From contig NZ_JACSCW010000002.1 of assembly GCF_014333585.1 (NCBI RefSeq), positions 744,001-808,000 of the forward strand: DNA of 64,000 nucleotides. Reading direction: 5' to 3'. This document shows, one piece after another, positions 16,979-25,870 of the stretch. A program made the translations under genes and the position numbers. This DNA comes from Hymenobacter sp. BT188. GTDB lineage: Bacteria > Bacteroidota > Bacteroidia > Cytophagales > Hymenobacteraceae. The notes beneath the pieces are model-generated. The model was not told the origin of the DNA, searched no databases, and worked only from the letters and a program-made list of their open reading frames with translations. The first letter of the stretch is position 1. Each line of letters begins with the position of its first letter.

Positions 16979-17008
16979 TGTTTTATAAAATTCGCTTATG
17001 TATGTTTG
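16977..17008 (+). promoter_or_regulatory. aceB promoter
   Basis: CTTG (16977-16980), 20 bp, TATGTTTG (17001-17008). Good fit to the Bacteroidota consensus. Expected start near 17014, giving a leader of about 33 nt to ATG 17047. Confidence 0.6.
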
Positions 17009-17046
17009 GTGAGTACTTTATCAACTTCACCAAATCACCTTGAGCC

Positions 17047-18675
17047 ATGACTTTTTCCGAGCCACACACATTGGTTTCTCACCCGAAATATTTGGCCCCC
17101 GAGCGTGTGAAAGTTCTGGGCGCTTATACATCGGAGTTTGCCGAGATTTTGACTCCGTCAGCGCTGGCTTTTGTAGCCGAGCTGCATCGGCGCTTCGACC
17201 GCACCCGCCGCGAACTGCTAGCTCGTCGGGAAGCGCGCCAACGGGAGTTTGCGGCTGGTATTCTCCCCGATTTTTTGCCCGAAACCCGTTTGATCCGCGA
17301 AAAGCCGTGGACAGTTGCGCCCCTGCCAGCCGATCTGCTCGACCGGCGCGTAGAAATTACCGGGCCCGTGGAGCGGAAGATGATTATCAACGCTCTGAAC
17401 TCGGGGGCTAAAGTATTCATGGCCGATTTGGAGGACTCGAATGCTCCTACCTGGGAGAACGTCATTGGGGGGCAAATTAACCTGCGCGACGCGGTACGGC
17501 GCACTATTTCACTCAGTACACCTACCAAAGAATATCGTCTGAATGAGGAGGTCGCCACGCTCATCGTACGCCCTCGGGGTTGGCATCTGCTCGAAAAACA
17601 TGTGCTAGTGGACGGAGAGCCCATCAGCGCTGCGCTGTTTGACTTTGGCCTGTACTTTTTCCACAACGCCCACGAGTTGCTAGCGCGGGGTAGCGGACCC
17701 TATTTCTACCTTCCCAAAATCGAAAGCCACCTGGAGGCCCGCCTGTGGAATGATGTGTTTAGCATTGCCCAATGGTCGCTCAAGATTCCGAAAGGCAGCA
17801 TCAAAGCAACCGTACTGATTGAGACGCTGCCCGCCAGTTTTGAGCTTAATGAGATTCTGTATGAGTTGCGGGAGCACTCCGCTGGCCTGAACTGCGGACG
17901 CTGGGATTATATTTTCTCCTATATCAAGCGTCTGGGACTGAATCCAAACTTTCGTTTGCCTGACCGCGCCCAGGTTACCATGACGGTGCCTTTCATGGCG
18001 GCTTATTCCCAGCTTGTTATCCAAACCTGCCACCGGCGCGGCGTACACGCTATTGGGGGTATGGCTGCCCAGATTCCTATCAAGAATGACCCAGAAGCTA
18101 ATGAAGCTGCCTTAGAGAAAGTGCGGCTGGATAAAGTGCGCGAGGCCAAAAATGGCCACGATGGCACGTGGGTAGCGCATCCGGGCTTGGTGCCTATCGC
18201 CCTAGCCGTTTTTGATGAGCTGATGCCTAATGCGAACCAGATAGAGCGCAAGCGCGAAGATGTGCACGTAACCGCCGCCGACTTGGTGCAAGCGCCCGAA
18301 GGCACTATCACAGAAGCTGGCTTGAGGCTTAACATCGATGTGGCTATTCGCTACCTCGAAGCCTGGCTGGGGGGCAATGGTTGCGTGCCGATTTATAATT
18401 TGATGGAAGATGCGGCTACAGCCGAAATCTCGCGAGCACAGGTGTGGCAGTGGCTACACACGCCCGGCACTACTTTGCAGGATGGTCGCCCCGTCACGCT
18501 AGAGCTATACCGTTCCCTCATTACTGATCAGATAGCGCAGATGCGCAAAGCAGTAGGGGAGGAGCAATTCGCGCAAGGGCACTACGAACAAGCCGCCCGC
18601 CTCTTCGATCGCCTCGTGACCAGCAAGGAATTTACCGAGTTTCTGACGCTGCCCGCCTACGAACAACTGGCCTAA
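17047..18675 (+). CDS. aceB: Malate synthase A
   Basis: Condenses glyoxylate with acetyl-CoA to malate, the second step of the glyoxylate shunt. The 542 residues align with the AceB form: an early region around [45 protein letters not shown], the signature [26 protein letters not shown] with the catalytic region around it, GMAAQIP and GTWVAHPGL. The C-terminal helical domain ends [15 protein letters not shown]. Two GGGGGGC copies encode conserved Gly-Gly pairs (IGGQIN and LGGNGC). aceA follows 150 bp later with no visible terminator between. Confidence 0.96.
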   Translation: MTFSEPHTLVSHPKYLAPERVKVLGAYTSEFAEILTPSALAFVAELHRRFDRTRRELLARREARQREFAAGILPDFLPETRLIREKPWTVAPLPADLLDRRVEITGPVERKMIINALNSGAKVFMADLEDSNAPTWENVIGGQINLRDAVRRTISLSTPTKEYRLNEEVATLIVRPRGWHLLEKHVLVDGEPISAALFDFGLYFFHNAHELLARGSGPYFYLPKIESHLEARLWNDVFSIAQWSLKIPKGSIKATVLIETLPASFELNEILYELREHSAGLNCGRWDYIFSYIKRLGLNPNFRLPDRAQVTMTVPFMAAYSQLVIQTCHRRGVHAIGGMAAQIPIKNDPEANEAALEKVRLDKVREAKNGHDGTWVAHPGLVPIALAVFDELMPNANQIERKREDVHVTAADLVQAPEGTITEAGLRLNIDVAIRYLEAWLGGNGCVPIYNLMEDAATAEISRAQVWQWLHTPGTTLQDGRPVTLELYRSLITDQIAQMRKAVGEEQFAQGHYEQAARLFDRLVTSKEFTEFLTLPAYEQLA

Positions 18676-18825
18676 ACAGCCCACTGTGGTACCACAACTT
18701 TAGATTCGTAGTACTACTACCACTCCACCACGCTGCTGTCTTTTTATCGCTAAAAAAGCCGCTCTTCTGAGCAGCCTGGGCCTGCCTTGCCTTTTCTCAC
18801 CGTCACATCCTAAACCATAACTGCC

Positions 18826-20112
18826 ATGAACAAGCTCGAACGTATCGCCGCCATCAACCACGACTGGACGACCAATCCCCGCTGGGCAGGCATCACCCGT
18901 CCTTACACTGCCGAGGAGGTAGTGAAGCTGCAAAACTCTATCAAGATCGAGTATTCGTTGGCTCGGCAAGGGGCTGAGCGTTTGTGGCAGCTGTTGCACT
19001 CGGAGGAATATGTAGCTGGACTAGGCGCGCTCACCGGCAACCAGGCCGTGCAGGAAGTACAGGCCGGCCTGAACGCTATCTACCTCAGCGGCTGGCAGGT
19101 AGCCGCCGATGCCAACGGGGCCGGCCAGATGTACCCCGACCAAAGCCTGTACCCCGCCGATAGTGTACCCAACGTGGTGAAGCGCATCAACAACGCCCTG
19201 CTGCGAGCCGATCAAATTCAGAATCTGACCGGCGATGGCAATGTGCATTGGCTGGTGCCCATCGTAGCTGATGCGGAAGCTGGTTTTGGCGGCAACCTGA
19301 ATGCCTTTGAGTTGATGAAAATGATGATTGAGGCGGGTGCTGCTGGGGTGCATTTTGAGGATCAGCTGTCATCGGCGAAGAAATGCGGGCATCTGGGGGG
19401 CAAAGTTCTGGTGCCTACGCAGGAAGCCATCAACAAACTGGTGGCCGCCCGCCTCGCTGCGGATGTACTGGGTGTGCCTACGCTGGTAGTAGCCCGCACC
19501 GACGCCGATGCCGCCGACCTCATCACCAGCGACGTAGATGAGCGCGACCAGCCCTTTGTAATTACACATGATGGTCGTACCAATGAAGGGTTTTACCGCG
19601 TACGCCCTGGCGTAGAATCGTGCATAGCCCGCGGTCTGGCCTACGCTCCCTACGCTGACCTGCTGTGGATGGAAACTTCGCATCCTGATTTGGGGCAAGC
19701 GCGGCAGTTTGCGGAGGCCATTCATGCTCAGTATCCGGGTAAGCTGCTTGCTTATAACTGCTCGCCTTCCTTCAACTGGGCCAGCAAGCTAAGCGTGGAA
19801 CAGATGGAAAGCTTCCGGGAAGAACTAGCTGCGCTGGGCTACAAGTTTCAATTTATTACGCTGGCTGGCTTCCATGCTTTGAATACCAGCATGTTTGAGC
19901 TTGCCCAAGCCTACCGTGAGCGCGGCATGGCTGGCTACTCGGAACTGCAAGAGCGGGAGTTTGCTTTGCAAAAATCTGGCTTCAAAGCCGTAAAGCATCA
20001 GGCATTTGTAGGCACTGGCTACTTCGATGCTGTGCAAAATGTAGTTTCGGGGGGCAAAACCAGCACGGCCGCATTGGTTGGCTCAACAGAGGAAGCTCAG
20101 TTTCATGGGTAG
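18826..20112 (+). CDS. aceA: Isocitrate lyase
   Basis: Splits isocitrate into glyoxylate and succinate, allowing growth on acetate or fatty acids. 428 residues. The catalytic loop signature KKCGHLGGK has the active-site Cys187; [15 protein letters not shown] (here [19 protein letters not shown]), [14 protein letters not shown] and YNCSPSFNW are also present. It is downstream of aceB on the same strand and followed by a strong bidirectional terminator. The Gly-Gly of the catalytic loop is written CTGGGGGGCAAA, the repeated genomic word; a second copy lies near the 3' end. Confidence 0.97.
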   Translation: MNKLERIAAINHDWTTNPRWAGITRPYTAEEVVKLQNSIKIEYSLARQGAERLWQLLHSEEYVAGLGALTGNQAVQEVQAGLNAIYLSGWQVAADANGAGQMYPDQSLYPADSVPNVVKRINNALLRADQIQNLTGDGNVHWLVPIVADAEAGFGGNLNAFELMKMMIEAGAAGVHFEDQLSSAKKCGHLGGKVLVPTQEAINKLVAARLAADVLGVPTLVVARTDADAADLITSDVDERDQPFVITHDGRTNEGFYRVRPGVESCIARGLAYAPYADLLWMETSHPDLGQARQFAEAIHAQYPGKLLAYNCSPSFNWASKLSVEQMESFREELAALGYKFQFITLAGFHALNTSMFELAQAYRERGMAGYSELQEREFALQKSGFKAVKHQAFVGTGYFDAVQNVVSGGKTSTAALVGSTEEAQFHG

Positions 20113-20139
20113 TACCAAGCGTTGACGTTTAGTTACATA

Positions 20140-20183
20140 AACCAAAAAGGGCGTCAGGTATATACCTGACGCCCTTTTTGGTT
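20140..20183. terminator. Bidirectional terminator between aceA and rnd
   Basis: Inverted repeat with AACCAAAAAGGGCGTCAGGT and its complement, T-runs on both strands. Located between converging genes. Confidence 0.9.
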
Positions 20184-20197
20184 AGCGAGCTAGTCAC

Positions 20198-21391
20198 TTA
20201 AACTTGACTCGAGTGATCAAAAGGCTGAGCAATCAGAGCGTAGTCTAGGGAATGACGCTGAGCAGTTTCGCGCAGGATAGTTTGTTGCCAGGGACGTAGG
20301 ACTTGCTCGGCGCCTAGCTCAATGATATCCGCTACGAGCCGGTTAGAAAGCACGAGGTTCGCCACGTAGCTATTCATGTCAGTTGTAATGAGGTTTTTCA
20401 AATGAAGCAAAAGCTGCTCGCGGGCATCGGCTCGGGCGGCTTTTTCGCCGCTGAGGCGGCGGCGAAACGGGAAGCGCCGCTGCTCACCAGTAGCGGCGGG
20501 CTCAGGCGCGGGCACAAAAGTATCAGATGAAAGTGCCGCTAATTGATCTAGATAAGGTGCACGCTTCAGTTCTGGATGTAAACCACGAGCCGCTTTCCAG
20601 TCGCTGAGGTCACGAGGAGTATCGCGCACCAGCTCCGACAGGCGATCATTGGCAAACACCATGTAAGGCGGCCGGTCCAATTGCTTCGCCACTTGATCGC
20701 GCAGCATATACAGGTCGCGGAATAACGGCAGCTCGCCGGGAAGAATCCGGTATTTGCCGGCAATGCGCAGGTACGGGCGCTCGTCGCGGGTGTAGCGCAC
20801 CAGCTCCAAGGCAGCATTTTCTTCGTCAGCCCAATGTGCCCGGCCCAGTGCTTCCAGTTTAGTCTTCAGCCGGTCAGCCAGCTCAAACAGATAAATAACG
20901 TCGTTGGCCGCGTACACTTTTTGGGCCTCCGTCAGCGGACGCTTCAGCCAGTTCGACTTCTGCTCGCCTTTGTCCACTTCCAATCCTAACTCACTTTGAA
21001 TCAGACGACCCAAGGAGATATTGTTATCAGCTTCCGCCAGCAGCGTGTACTGCACGCTGGTGTCGGTGATGTGGCGTACGTGCACGCCATACAGCTCATC
21101 GAGCAGCAGAATATCCGATTTGCAGCTGTGGAATACCTTCTCAATGGCCGGGTCGCGCAGCAATTCCCAGATGGGCTCCAACTCTTCGGCCGGATTGGTG
21201 AGCGGCAGCGGATCAATCAGATAGGCGGTTGAGCCGTCAAAAATCTGGATCAGAGCAAGATTGCGGCCGTAGCGGTGGCGCATATCATCAAACTCCAGAT
21301 CCACGGCCAGACGCGATGCTTTCCGCATGGCATCGGCCGCGGCCTGTACGGCGCCATGGGTGGTTAGGTATTGTATATCAGGTTGTAACAT
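20198..21391 (-). CDS. rnd: Ribonuclease D
   Basis: 3'-5' exonuclease acting on tRNA and other small RNA precursors. From ATG 21391 (MLQPDIQYLTTHG) the protein has 397 residues. The DEDDy active site is complete: Asp-x-Glu in LAVDLEFDDMR, the second Asp in FHSCKSDILLLDELYG, and Tyr...Asp in KVYAANDVIYLFEL. An HRDC domain follows (about 215-290: RDLYMLRDQVAKQLDRPPYMVFANDRLSEL). A longer frame to 21454 adds a hydrophobic N-terminus that overlaps the promoter-like region and is unlikely. Confidence 0.93.
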   Translation of the reverse strand: MLQPDIQYLTTHGAVQAAADAMRKASRLAVDLEFDDMRHRYGRNLALIQIFDGSTAYLIDPLPLTNPAEELEPIWELLRDPAIEKVFHSCKSDILLLDELYGVHVRHITDTSVQYTLLAEADNNISLGRLIQSELGLEVDKGEQKSNWLKRPLTEAQKVYAANDVIYLFELADRLKTKLEALGRAHWADEENAALELVRYTRDERPYLRIAGKYRILPGELPLFRDLYMLRDQVAKQLDRPPYMVFANDRLSELVRDTPRDLSDWKAARGLHPELKRAPYLDQLAALSSDTFVPAPEPAATGEQRRFPFRRRLSGEKAARADAREQLLLHLKNLITTDMNSYVANLVLSNRLVADIIELGAEQVLRPWQQTILRETAQRHSLDYALIAQPFDHSSQV

Positions 21392-21451
21392 GGAAAAGCA
21401 AAACGAAAAACGAGCCGCGAAAGTCAGGAAGTAGGCCGGGGGGCATTTTAC

Positions 21452-21459
21452 CAAAGGTA
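21452..21459 (-). promoter_or_regulatory. Possible -7 box of rnd
   Basis: Minus strand TACCTTTG, about 60 bp before ATG 21391. It is flanked by two GGGGGGC copies (21438-21443 and 21469-21474) in the rnd-argH gap. Confidence 0.4.
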
Positions 21460-21499
21460 GGCAGGACTGGGGGGCAAAAGCAACGTGGATACCCTGCCG

Positions 21500-22819
21500 C
21501 TAAGTGCCGCTTTGGGAGCGCTGCAACACGGCGCTACGCTGTTGCACTTGCTCGACTTTTGCCCGAATTTCGGCCAGCCCCAGATTGTGCACGCTGCCCA
21601 GGTGCGTGGTCGCGAACTCCCGGTGGGGCACGTAACTGCCGTCATTCACTGCCCGGCCCACCTGCTGATAAGCCTCGCGAAAAGGCACCCCAGACTGTAT
21701 AAGCTGATTGATATTTTCTACGGAGAAAACACCGTCGTATTTGGCCTGGTTCAGTAAGTCAGGCTTGATTTTAAGCTGCGGCAAAGCAAACAGCAGCATG
21801 TCCAGAATATCCCCGAACTGCATCATCGGCTCGAAAAGCAGTTCTTTCAGCAACTGGAAGTCGCGGTGGTAACCGCTGGGCAGGTTGTTCACGCATAGCG
21901 TAATGGTGTTGGGCAAAGACTGTAAGGCATTGCAACGCGCCCGCACCAACTCAAATACATCCGGGTTCTTCTTGTGAGGCATGATGCTGGAGCCCGTGGT
22001 AAAGGCGGGGGGCAATTCTACAAACGCAAGATCCTGACTGTTGTAGAGCACTAAGTCATATGCCATTTTCGAAAGCGTAGCCCCCACGCCGGCCAGCGCG
22101 AAAGCCACCGTTTTCTCGGTTTTGCCGCGTAGCATTTGTGCCCCCACGGCACTAACAGCTAGGTTGCCAAAGCCCATCTGCTGAGTTGTCAGCTTGCGGT
22201 CGATGGGGAAGCTGCTGCCAAAGCCGGCTCCAGAGCCTAAAGGGTTTTGATTGGCGACGGTATAGGCGGCTTCAAACAGCGCAATATCCAGCAGCAAATG
22301 TTCGGCGTAGGCCGAAAACCACAAGCCGAAGCTGCTGGGCATAGCGGCCTGGAAGTGCGTGTAGCCGGGCATTAAATCAGCTTGGTGGGTTTCAGCTTTT
22401 TGCAGCAGCACATCCACCAGCGCCATAATCTTCGTGGCAGTTTGCTCCGTGTAATCTTTCAGGAAAAGCTGAATGGCCGTCAGCACCTGGTCGTTGCGGG
22501 AGCGGGCTGTATGAATTTTTTTGCCGGCATCACCGAATTTCTCCGTCAGGTAGAATTCAATTTTCGAATGAACATCTTCGAAGCTTTCCTCAATAACAAA
22601 CCTTCCCGCCGCAATTTCCGCTTCCAATTCGTTGAGTCCTTGGACCAACTGGTCTTTTTCCTCGACCGAAATCAGTCCAACCTGCGCCAACATTACGGCT
22701 TGCGCCTTGGAAGCCAGCACGTCGAAATGAGCCAGGTACATATCCAACTCCCGATCTCTGCCGATGGTGAACCGCTCTATTTTTTCGTCAACCGCAATGC
22801 CCTTTTCCCAGATTTTCAT
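21500..22819 (-). CDS. argH: Argininosuccinate lyase
   Basis: Last enzyme of arginine synthesis: argininosuccinate to arginine plus fumarate. 439 residues of the fumarase/aspartase superfamily. The signature GSSIMPHKKNPD is intact (written TTTTTCATPQ-like loop before it: AFTTGSSIMPHKKNP). HTARSRNDQV and GYTHFQAAMPSSFG, carrying the usual active-site residues, are also present. It is the last gene of the leftward argB-argE-argH operon, only 3 bp after argE. Confidence 0.95.
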   Translation of the reverse strand: MKIWEKGIAVDEKIERFTIGRDRELDMYLAHFDVLASKAQAVMLAQVGLISVEEKDQLVQGLNELEAEIAAGRFVIEESFEDVHSKIEFYLTEKFGDAGKKIHTARSRNDQVLTAIQLFLKDYTEQTATKIMALVDVLLQKAETHQADLMPGYTHFQAAMPSSFGLWFSAYAEHLLLDIALFEAAYTVANQNPLGSGAGFGSSFPIDRKLTTQQMGFGNLAVSAVGAQMLRGKTEKTVAFALAGVGATLSKMAYDLVLYNSQDLAFVELPPAFTTGSSIMPHKKNPDVFELVRARCNALQSLPNTITLCVNNLPSGYHRDFQLLKELLFEPMMQFGDILDMLLFALPQLKIKPDLLNQAKYDGVFSVENINQLIQSGVPFREAYQQVGRAVNDGSYVPHREFATTHLGSVHNLGLAEIRAKVEQVQQRSAVLQRSQSGT

Positions 22820-22822
22820 GTC

Positions 22823-23890
22823 TTATAAACTAAAGCCTTCCAGCAACTCGATGTAGCCCTTGATGCCGGCTCTCATCTCGCTAAGGTAAATGTATTCGTT
22901 GGGGGTGTGGGAGCGGGCCGAATCGCCGGGCCCAATTTTGACCGTGTCAAACGGCATCACCGCTTGGTCGGAGAGCGTAGCGGAACCGAAAAGCTTACGG
23001 CCCAAATTTGCCCCCCGCAGCACCAGCGGGTGTGTCGGAGCGATGCGCGAAGAGTTCAAATGCACGGACCGTGGCGTCACGTCGGCTTGTACATGCTCAC
23101 GCACGATGCGCACTATTTCTTCATTGGAGTATAGCTCGTTGGTGCGCACATCGACCACAAACCGGCAGGTATCGGGCACCACGTTATGCTGCGAGCCAGC
23201 CTGTATCTGCGTCACCGTCATCTTCACGGGCCCCAACAACTCTGACTCATTGGGAAAACGGTAGCTCCGCAGCCATTGTATATCGTCCAGGGCTTTGTAG
23301 AGGGCGTTTTCGCCTTCGTCGCGGGCGGCGTGGCCGGTGCGGCCGTGGGCTACGCAATCCAATACAACCAAGCCTTTTTCCGCAATAGCCAGATCCATTT
23401 GGGTGGGCTCACCAACAATACCTAAGTCAATTTTGCCTAATTGGGGCAAAATACTGCGAATGCCATTTGTACCCGAAACTTCCTCCTCAGCGGTAATAGC
23501 GCAGATGAGGTTAAAGGCTGATTCTTTGTCTTGGAAATAAAGAAATGTAGCCAGTAAGCTCACAGCCGAGGCACCCGCGTCATTGCTGCCTAGCCCAATT
23601 AGTTTGTCGCCTTCGAACACAGCGCCGAAAGGATCGGCAGTCCAGCTTGCGCCGGGCTTTACGGTATCGTGGTGGGAGTTGAGCAGGATGGTAGGCTTGT
23701 GGGGGGCAAAATGCTTCGATACCGCCCACACATTGTTGCCTGAACGCTGAGGCTGAGCGCCATGCGCTGTCAGAAAACCGAAAAGCAACTCGGCCGTCTT
23801 GTCTTCCTCACGCGAAAAAGAAGGCGTTTGAATCAGTTTAATTAATAAAGCAATAGCGTCTTCGGAAAGCTGCTCGATTAGTCCCGGCAT
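22823..23890 (-). CDS. argE: M20 deacylase of arginine synthesis (acetylornithine/acetylcitrulline deacetylase-like)
   Basis: A 355-residue zinc-dependent amidohydrolase. Metal and catalytic residues sit in LLNSHHDTVKPG, LGSNDAGASAVS and AITAEEEVSGTNG. It overlaps the end of argB by 13 bp and abuts argH, so the role in arginine synthesis is firm. Because the cluster has an ArgF'-type transcarbamylase that works on N-acylated ornithine, the real substrate is probably N-acetyl- or N-succinyl-L-citrulline rather than acetylornithine. The sequence alone does not separate these. Confidence 0.88.
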   Translation of the reverse strand: MPGLIEQLSEDAIALLIKLIQTPSFSREEDKTAELLFGFLTAHGAQPQRSGNNVWAVSKHFAPHKPTILLNSHHDTVKPGASWTADPFGAVFEGDKLIGLGSNDAGASAVSLLATFLYFQDKESAFNLICAITAEEEVSGTNGIRSILPQLGKIDLGIVGEPTQMDLAIAEKGLVVLDCVAHGRTGHAARDEGENALYKALDDIQWLRSYRFPNESELLGPVKMTVTQIQAGSQHNVVPDTCRFVVDVRTNELYSNEEIVRIVREHVQADVTPRSVHLNSSRIAPTHPLVLRGANLGRKLFGSATLSDQAVMPFDTVKIGPGDSARSHTPNEYIYLSEMRAGIKGYIELLEGFSL

Positions 23891-24660
23891 AGAATGGTTT
23901 TTACCGGTTCGTTGATTTTTAGTGCGTTCTCAATAATCACTTTCGATACGCCCTCATCCATCGCTGCAAACGCATTGTCAAGCTTGGGCAGCATACCGGC
24001 GGCAATGGCACCGCTAGCTTTCATGTCGGCATAAAGGGCCGGCGTGATTTGCGGAATGACGGAGCTTTCGTCATTTACATCAGCTAGCACGCCATCTTTC
24101 TCAAAACAGAAATGTAGCTCTACTTGGTAGGAATGCGCTAGCGCGCGAGCCAAAGTGCTGGCAATGGTATCGGCGTTGGTGTTGAGGAGCTGGCCCTGGC
24201 CATCGTGGGTAATAGCGCAGAATACGGGCGTCAAATTGCCCCCCAGCAGCAGTTCTATCAACTCTGTATTGACACTTTGCTTCTGCAAATCGCCCACAAA
24301 GCCGTAATCAATTTCTCCCACGACGCGCATGGTGGCTTGAATAGCATTGCCGTCGGCGCCGGAGAGGCCTAGCGCATTTACGCCGACTTGCTGGAGCAAG
24401 GCCACAATCTGCTTGTTGGTTTTGCCGGCATAAAACATCGTTACTACATCCAGCGTGGCTGCATCGGTGATGCGGCGGCCGCTCACCATGTTGGGCAGCA
24501 TGCCGAGGCTGGCTAGCAGCTCGTTGGCACCCTTGCCGCCGCCGTGCACCACGATTTTTTTGCCCCCCACCTGCGCTAGCTCCGTTAAGAACTGAGTAAG
24601 CTGGACCGTGTCATCGATAATTCCCCCACCGATCTTAAATATTTTCAGGACTTCGCTCAT
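23878..24660 (-). CDS. argB: Acetylglutamate (N-acylglutamate) kinase
   Basis: Phosphorylates N-acylglutamate, the second step of arginine synthesis. 260 residues, typical of the short, non-hexameric class. The phosphate-binding loops FKIGGGIIDD and VVHGGGKGANELL and the ALGLSGADGN segment are clear, and the C-terminal block around ASGAIAAGMLPKLDNAFAA is the family signature. First gene of the leftward operon; ATG at 24660 faces a long divergent intergenic region. Two GGGGGGC copies are in it, encoding Gly-Gly pairs. Confidence 0.94.
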   Translation of the reverse strand: MSEVLKIFKIGGGIIDDTVQLTQFLTELAQVGGKKIVVHGGGKGANELLASLGMLPNMVSGRRITDAATLDVVTMFYAGKTNKQIVALLQQVGVNALGLSGADGNAIQATMRVVGEIDYGFVGDLQKQSVNTELIELLLGGNLTPVFCAITHDGQGQLLNTNADTIASTLARALAHSYQVELHFCFEKDGVLADVNDESSVIPQITPALYADMKASGAIAAGMLPKLDNAFAAMDEGVSKVIIENALKINEPVKTILCRD

Positions 24661-25242
24661 GCAGATAAAAAGTAAAAAAGGGACTGTGGTCCATGAAATG
24701 CGAGGCTTTCTATATACCCCAACTGCCAGCTGACTCAGGGCTCACTATACTCAGCACGTATTTTTAGAGTCGGGCCGGTAAAGTTTCCAAAAAAAAACAT
24801 CTAGTTTTGCAACGATTTAGCGGTCTATTCAATTTAAACCGCATAAACCCACACCGTGTCCCGGTAGCCGTCATGATTCTTCTCTCTTCTATTGCACTTC
24901 TGCCGCGGCCCACATTGGCCCTGCGAACAATGCCAGCTTGATAGCTGGCTTGCAATATTTCGCCTGCGTTTTTCAGAACGATAAAAACCGGCACCGGGGA
25001 CTTGGAATACCCCAGTAAAGAGAACTTCTACTGAATCATTGATTGACACGAGTGTAAGCCAAAGCGTGCCCTTTCCCGACTACTTACCGTAATAACCTTC
25101 TATAGTCGGGCTCCCAAGCTGGATCCTTTTCTTCTGGGTCTCTCTTACCGCCGGTTTCGGTTGCTGCGTAGGCTTGTTCGTAAGCTGCGCTTTTCTACTA
25201 CATCCTTTTCTGCCTGTCTATCAGGCATCTAGTAGTTATCCC
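24661..25242. promoter_or_regulatory. 580-bp divergent regulatory region of the arginine cluster
   Basis: No gene of normal size is supported here. A TAGTTTTG box (24802-24809, + strand) is followed by a small hairpin (GCGGT 24820-24824 / ACCGC 24838-24842). A 22-codon ORF (24873-24941, starting MILLSSIALLPRP) follows, whose stop codon falls in the loop of a hairpin GCCAGC-TTGATA-GCTGGC (24932-24949). An inverted repeat CCCGACTA / TAGTCGGG lies at 25075-25082 / 25103-25110. Together this resembles a structured leader with a possible leader peptide upstream of the GNAT-argG operon. The -33 element is not clear and regulation is inferred. Confidence 0.4.
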
Positions 25243-25812
25243 ATGATAATACGAGTAGCCAATGCCGACGATGCGCGGTATGTGGAAACACTTTGTCAAT
25301 GGTACGAGGAATCGGCCAAACAGCGGGGCGTTGGTATTGCCAAACGCGACCCCGAGTATGTGCGCAAGAAAATGCTGAAAGGCGACTCCATCATTGCTTT
25401 TATTGATGATCAGTTGGCTGGTTTCTGCTACATCGAGACTTTCGAGGACAATAAGTTTGTGGTCAACTCGGGCCTGATTGTGAACACCGCTTTGCGCAAG
25501 GAAGGCTTGGGCCGCGCCATCAAGCACGAGGTGTTCAAACTCTCGCGCACCAAGTACCCGGCAGCCAAGATTTTCGGTATCACCACCAGTCTGGCGGTAA
25601 TGAAAATCAATACGGAGCTGGGCTATAAGCCCGTGACTTTCACGGAGCTAACCCGAAGCGACGACTTCTGGAAGGGCTGCTCCAGTTGCAAAAACTACCC
25701 CATCCTAATGGAGAATGAGCGCAAAATGTGCTTGTGCACCGGCATGGTCTACGACACGTTGAACGACCAATTCAGCCAGCAGACAATCGAAATTTTAAGT
25801 CAAGAGAAATAA
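25243..25812 (+). CDS. GNAT acyltransferase, probable N-acylglutamate synthase of the arginine pathway
   Basis: A 189-residue GCN5-related acyltransferase from ATG 25243 (MIIRVANADDARYVE). The acyl-CoA loop is LRKEGLGRAI (about 85-94). It is the first gene of the rightward arginine operon. No argA or argJ is otherwise visible, so it most likely makes N-acetyl- or N-succinylglutamate, as proposed for similar Bacteroidota genes. Unusual for a GNAT is a C-terminal cysteine cluster: Cys146 and Cys149 (GCSSCKN) and Cys163 and Cys165 (MCLCTG), which could bind a metal or act as a redox switch. Confidence 0.8.
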   Translation: MIIRVANADDARYVETLCQWYEESAKQRGVGIAKRDPEYVRKKMLKGDSIIAFIDDQLAGFCYIETFEDNKFVVNSGLIVNTALRKEGLGRAIKHEVFKLSRTKYPAAKIFGITTSLAVMKINTELGYKPVTFTELTRSDDFWKGCSSCKNYPILMENERKMCLCTGMVYDTLNDQFSQQTIEILSQEK

Positions 25813-25820
25813 AGTTGGTT

Positions 25821-25847
25821 GTCATGCTTTGCGGTGCTCGGCATGAC
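25821..25847. repeat. Short inverted repeat between GNAT and argG
   Basis: GTCATGC (25821-25827) and GCATGAC (25841-25847) around 13 nt. The outer ends match those of the long inverted repeats at 8205 and 13312, so this may be a decayed or minimal relative. Confidence 0.5.
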
Positions 25848-25870
25848 GTTTCCCTTCAGTTAATCAAGAA

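Noticed and set aside
24764..24994. 76-codon minus-strand frame in the argB-GNAT gap
   Set aside because: No family features, no promoter, and it covers hairpins that look regulatory.
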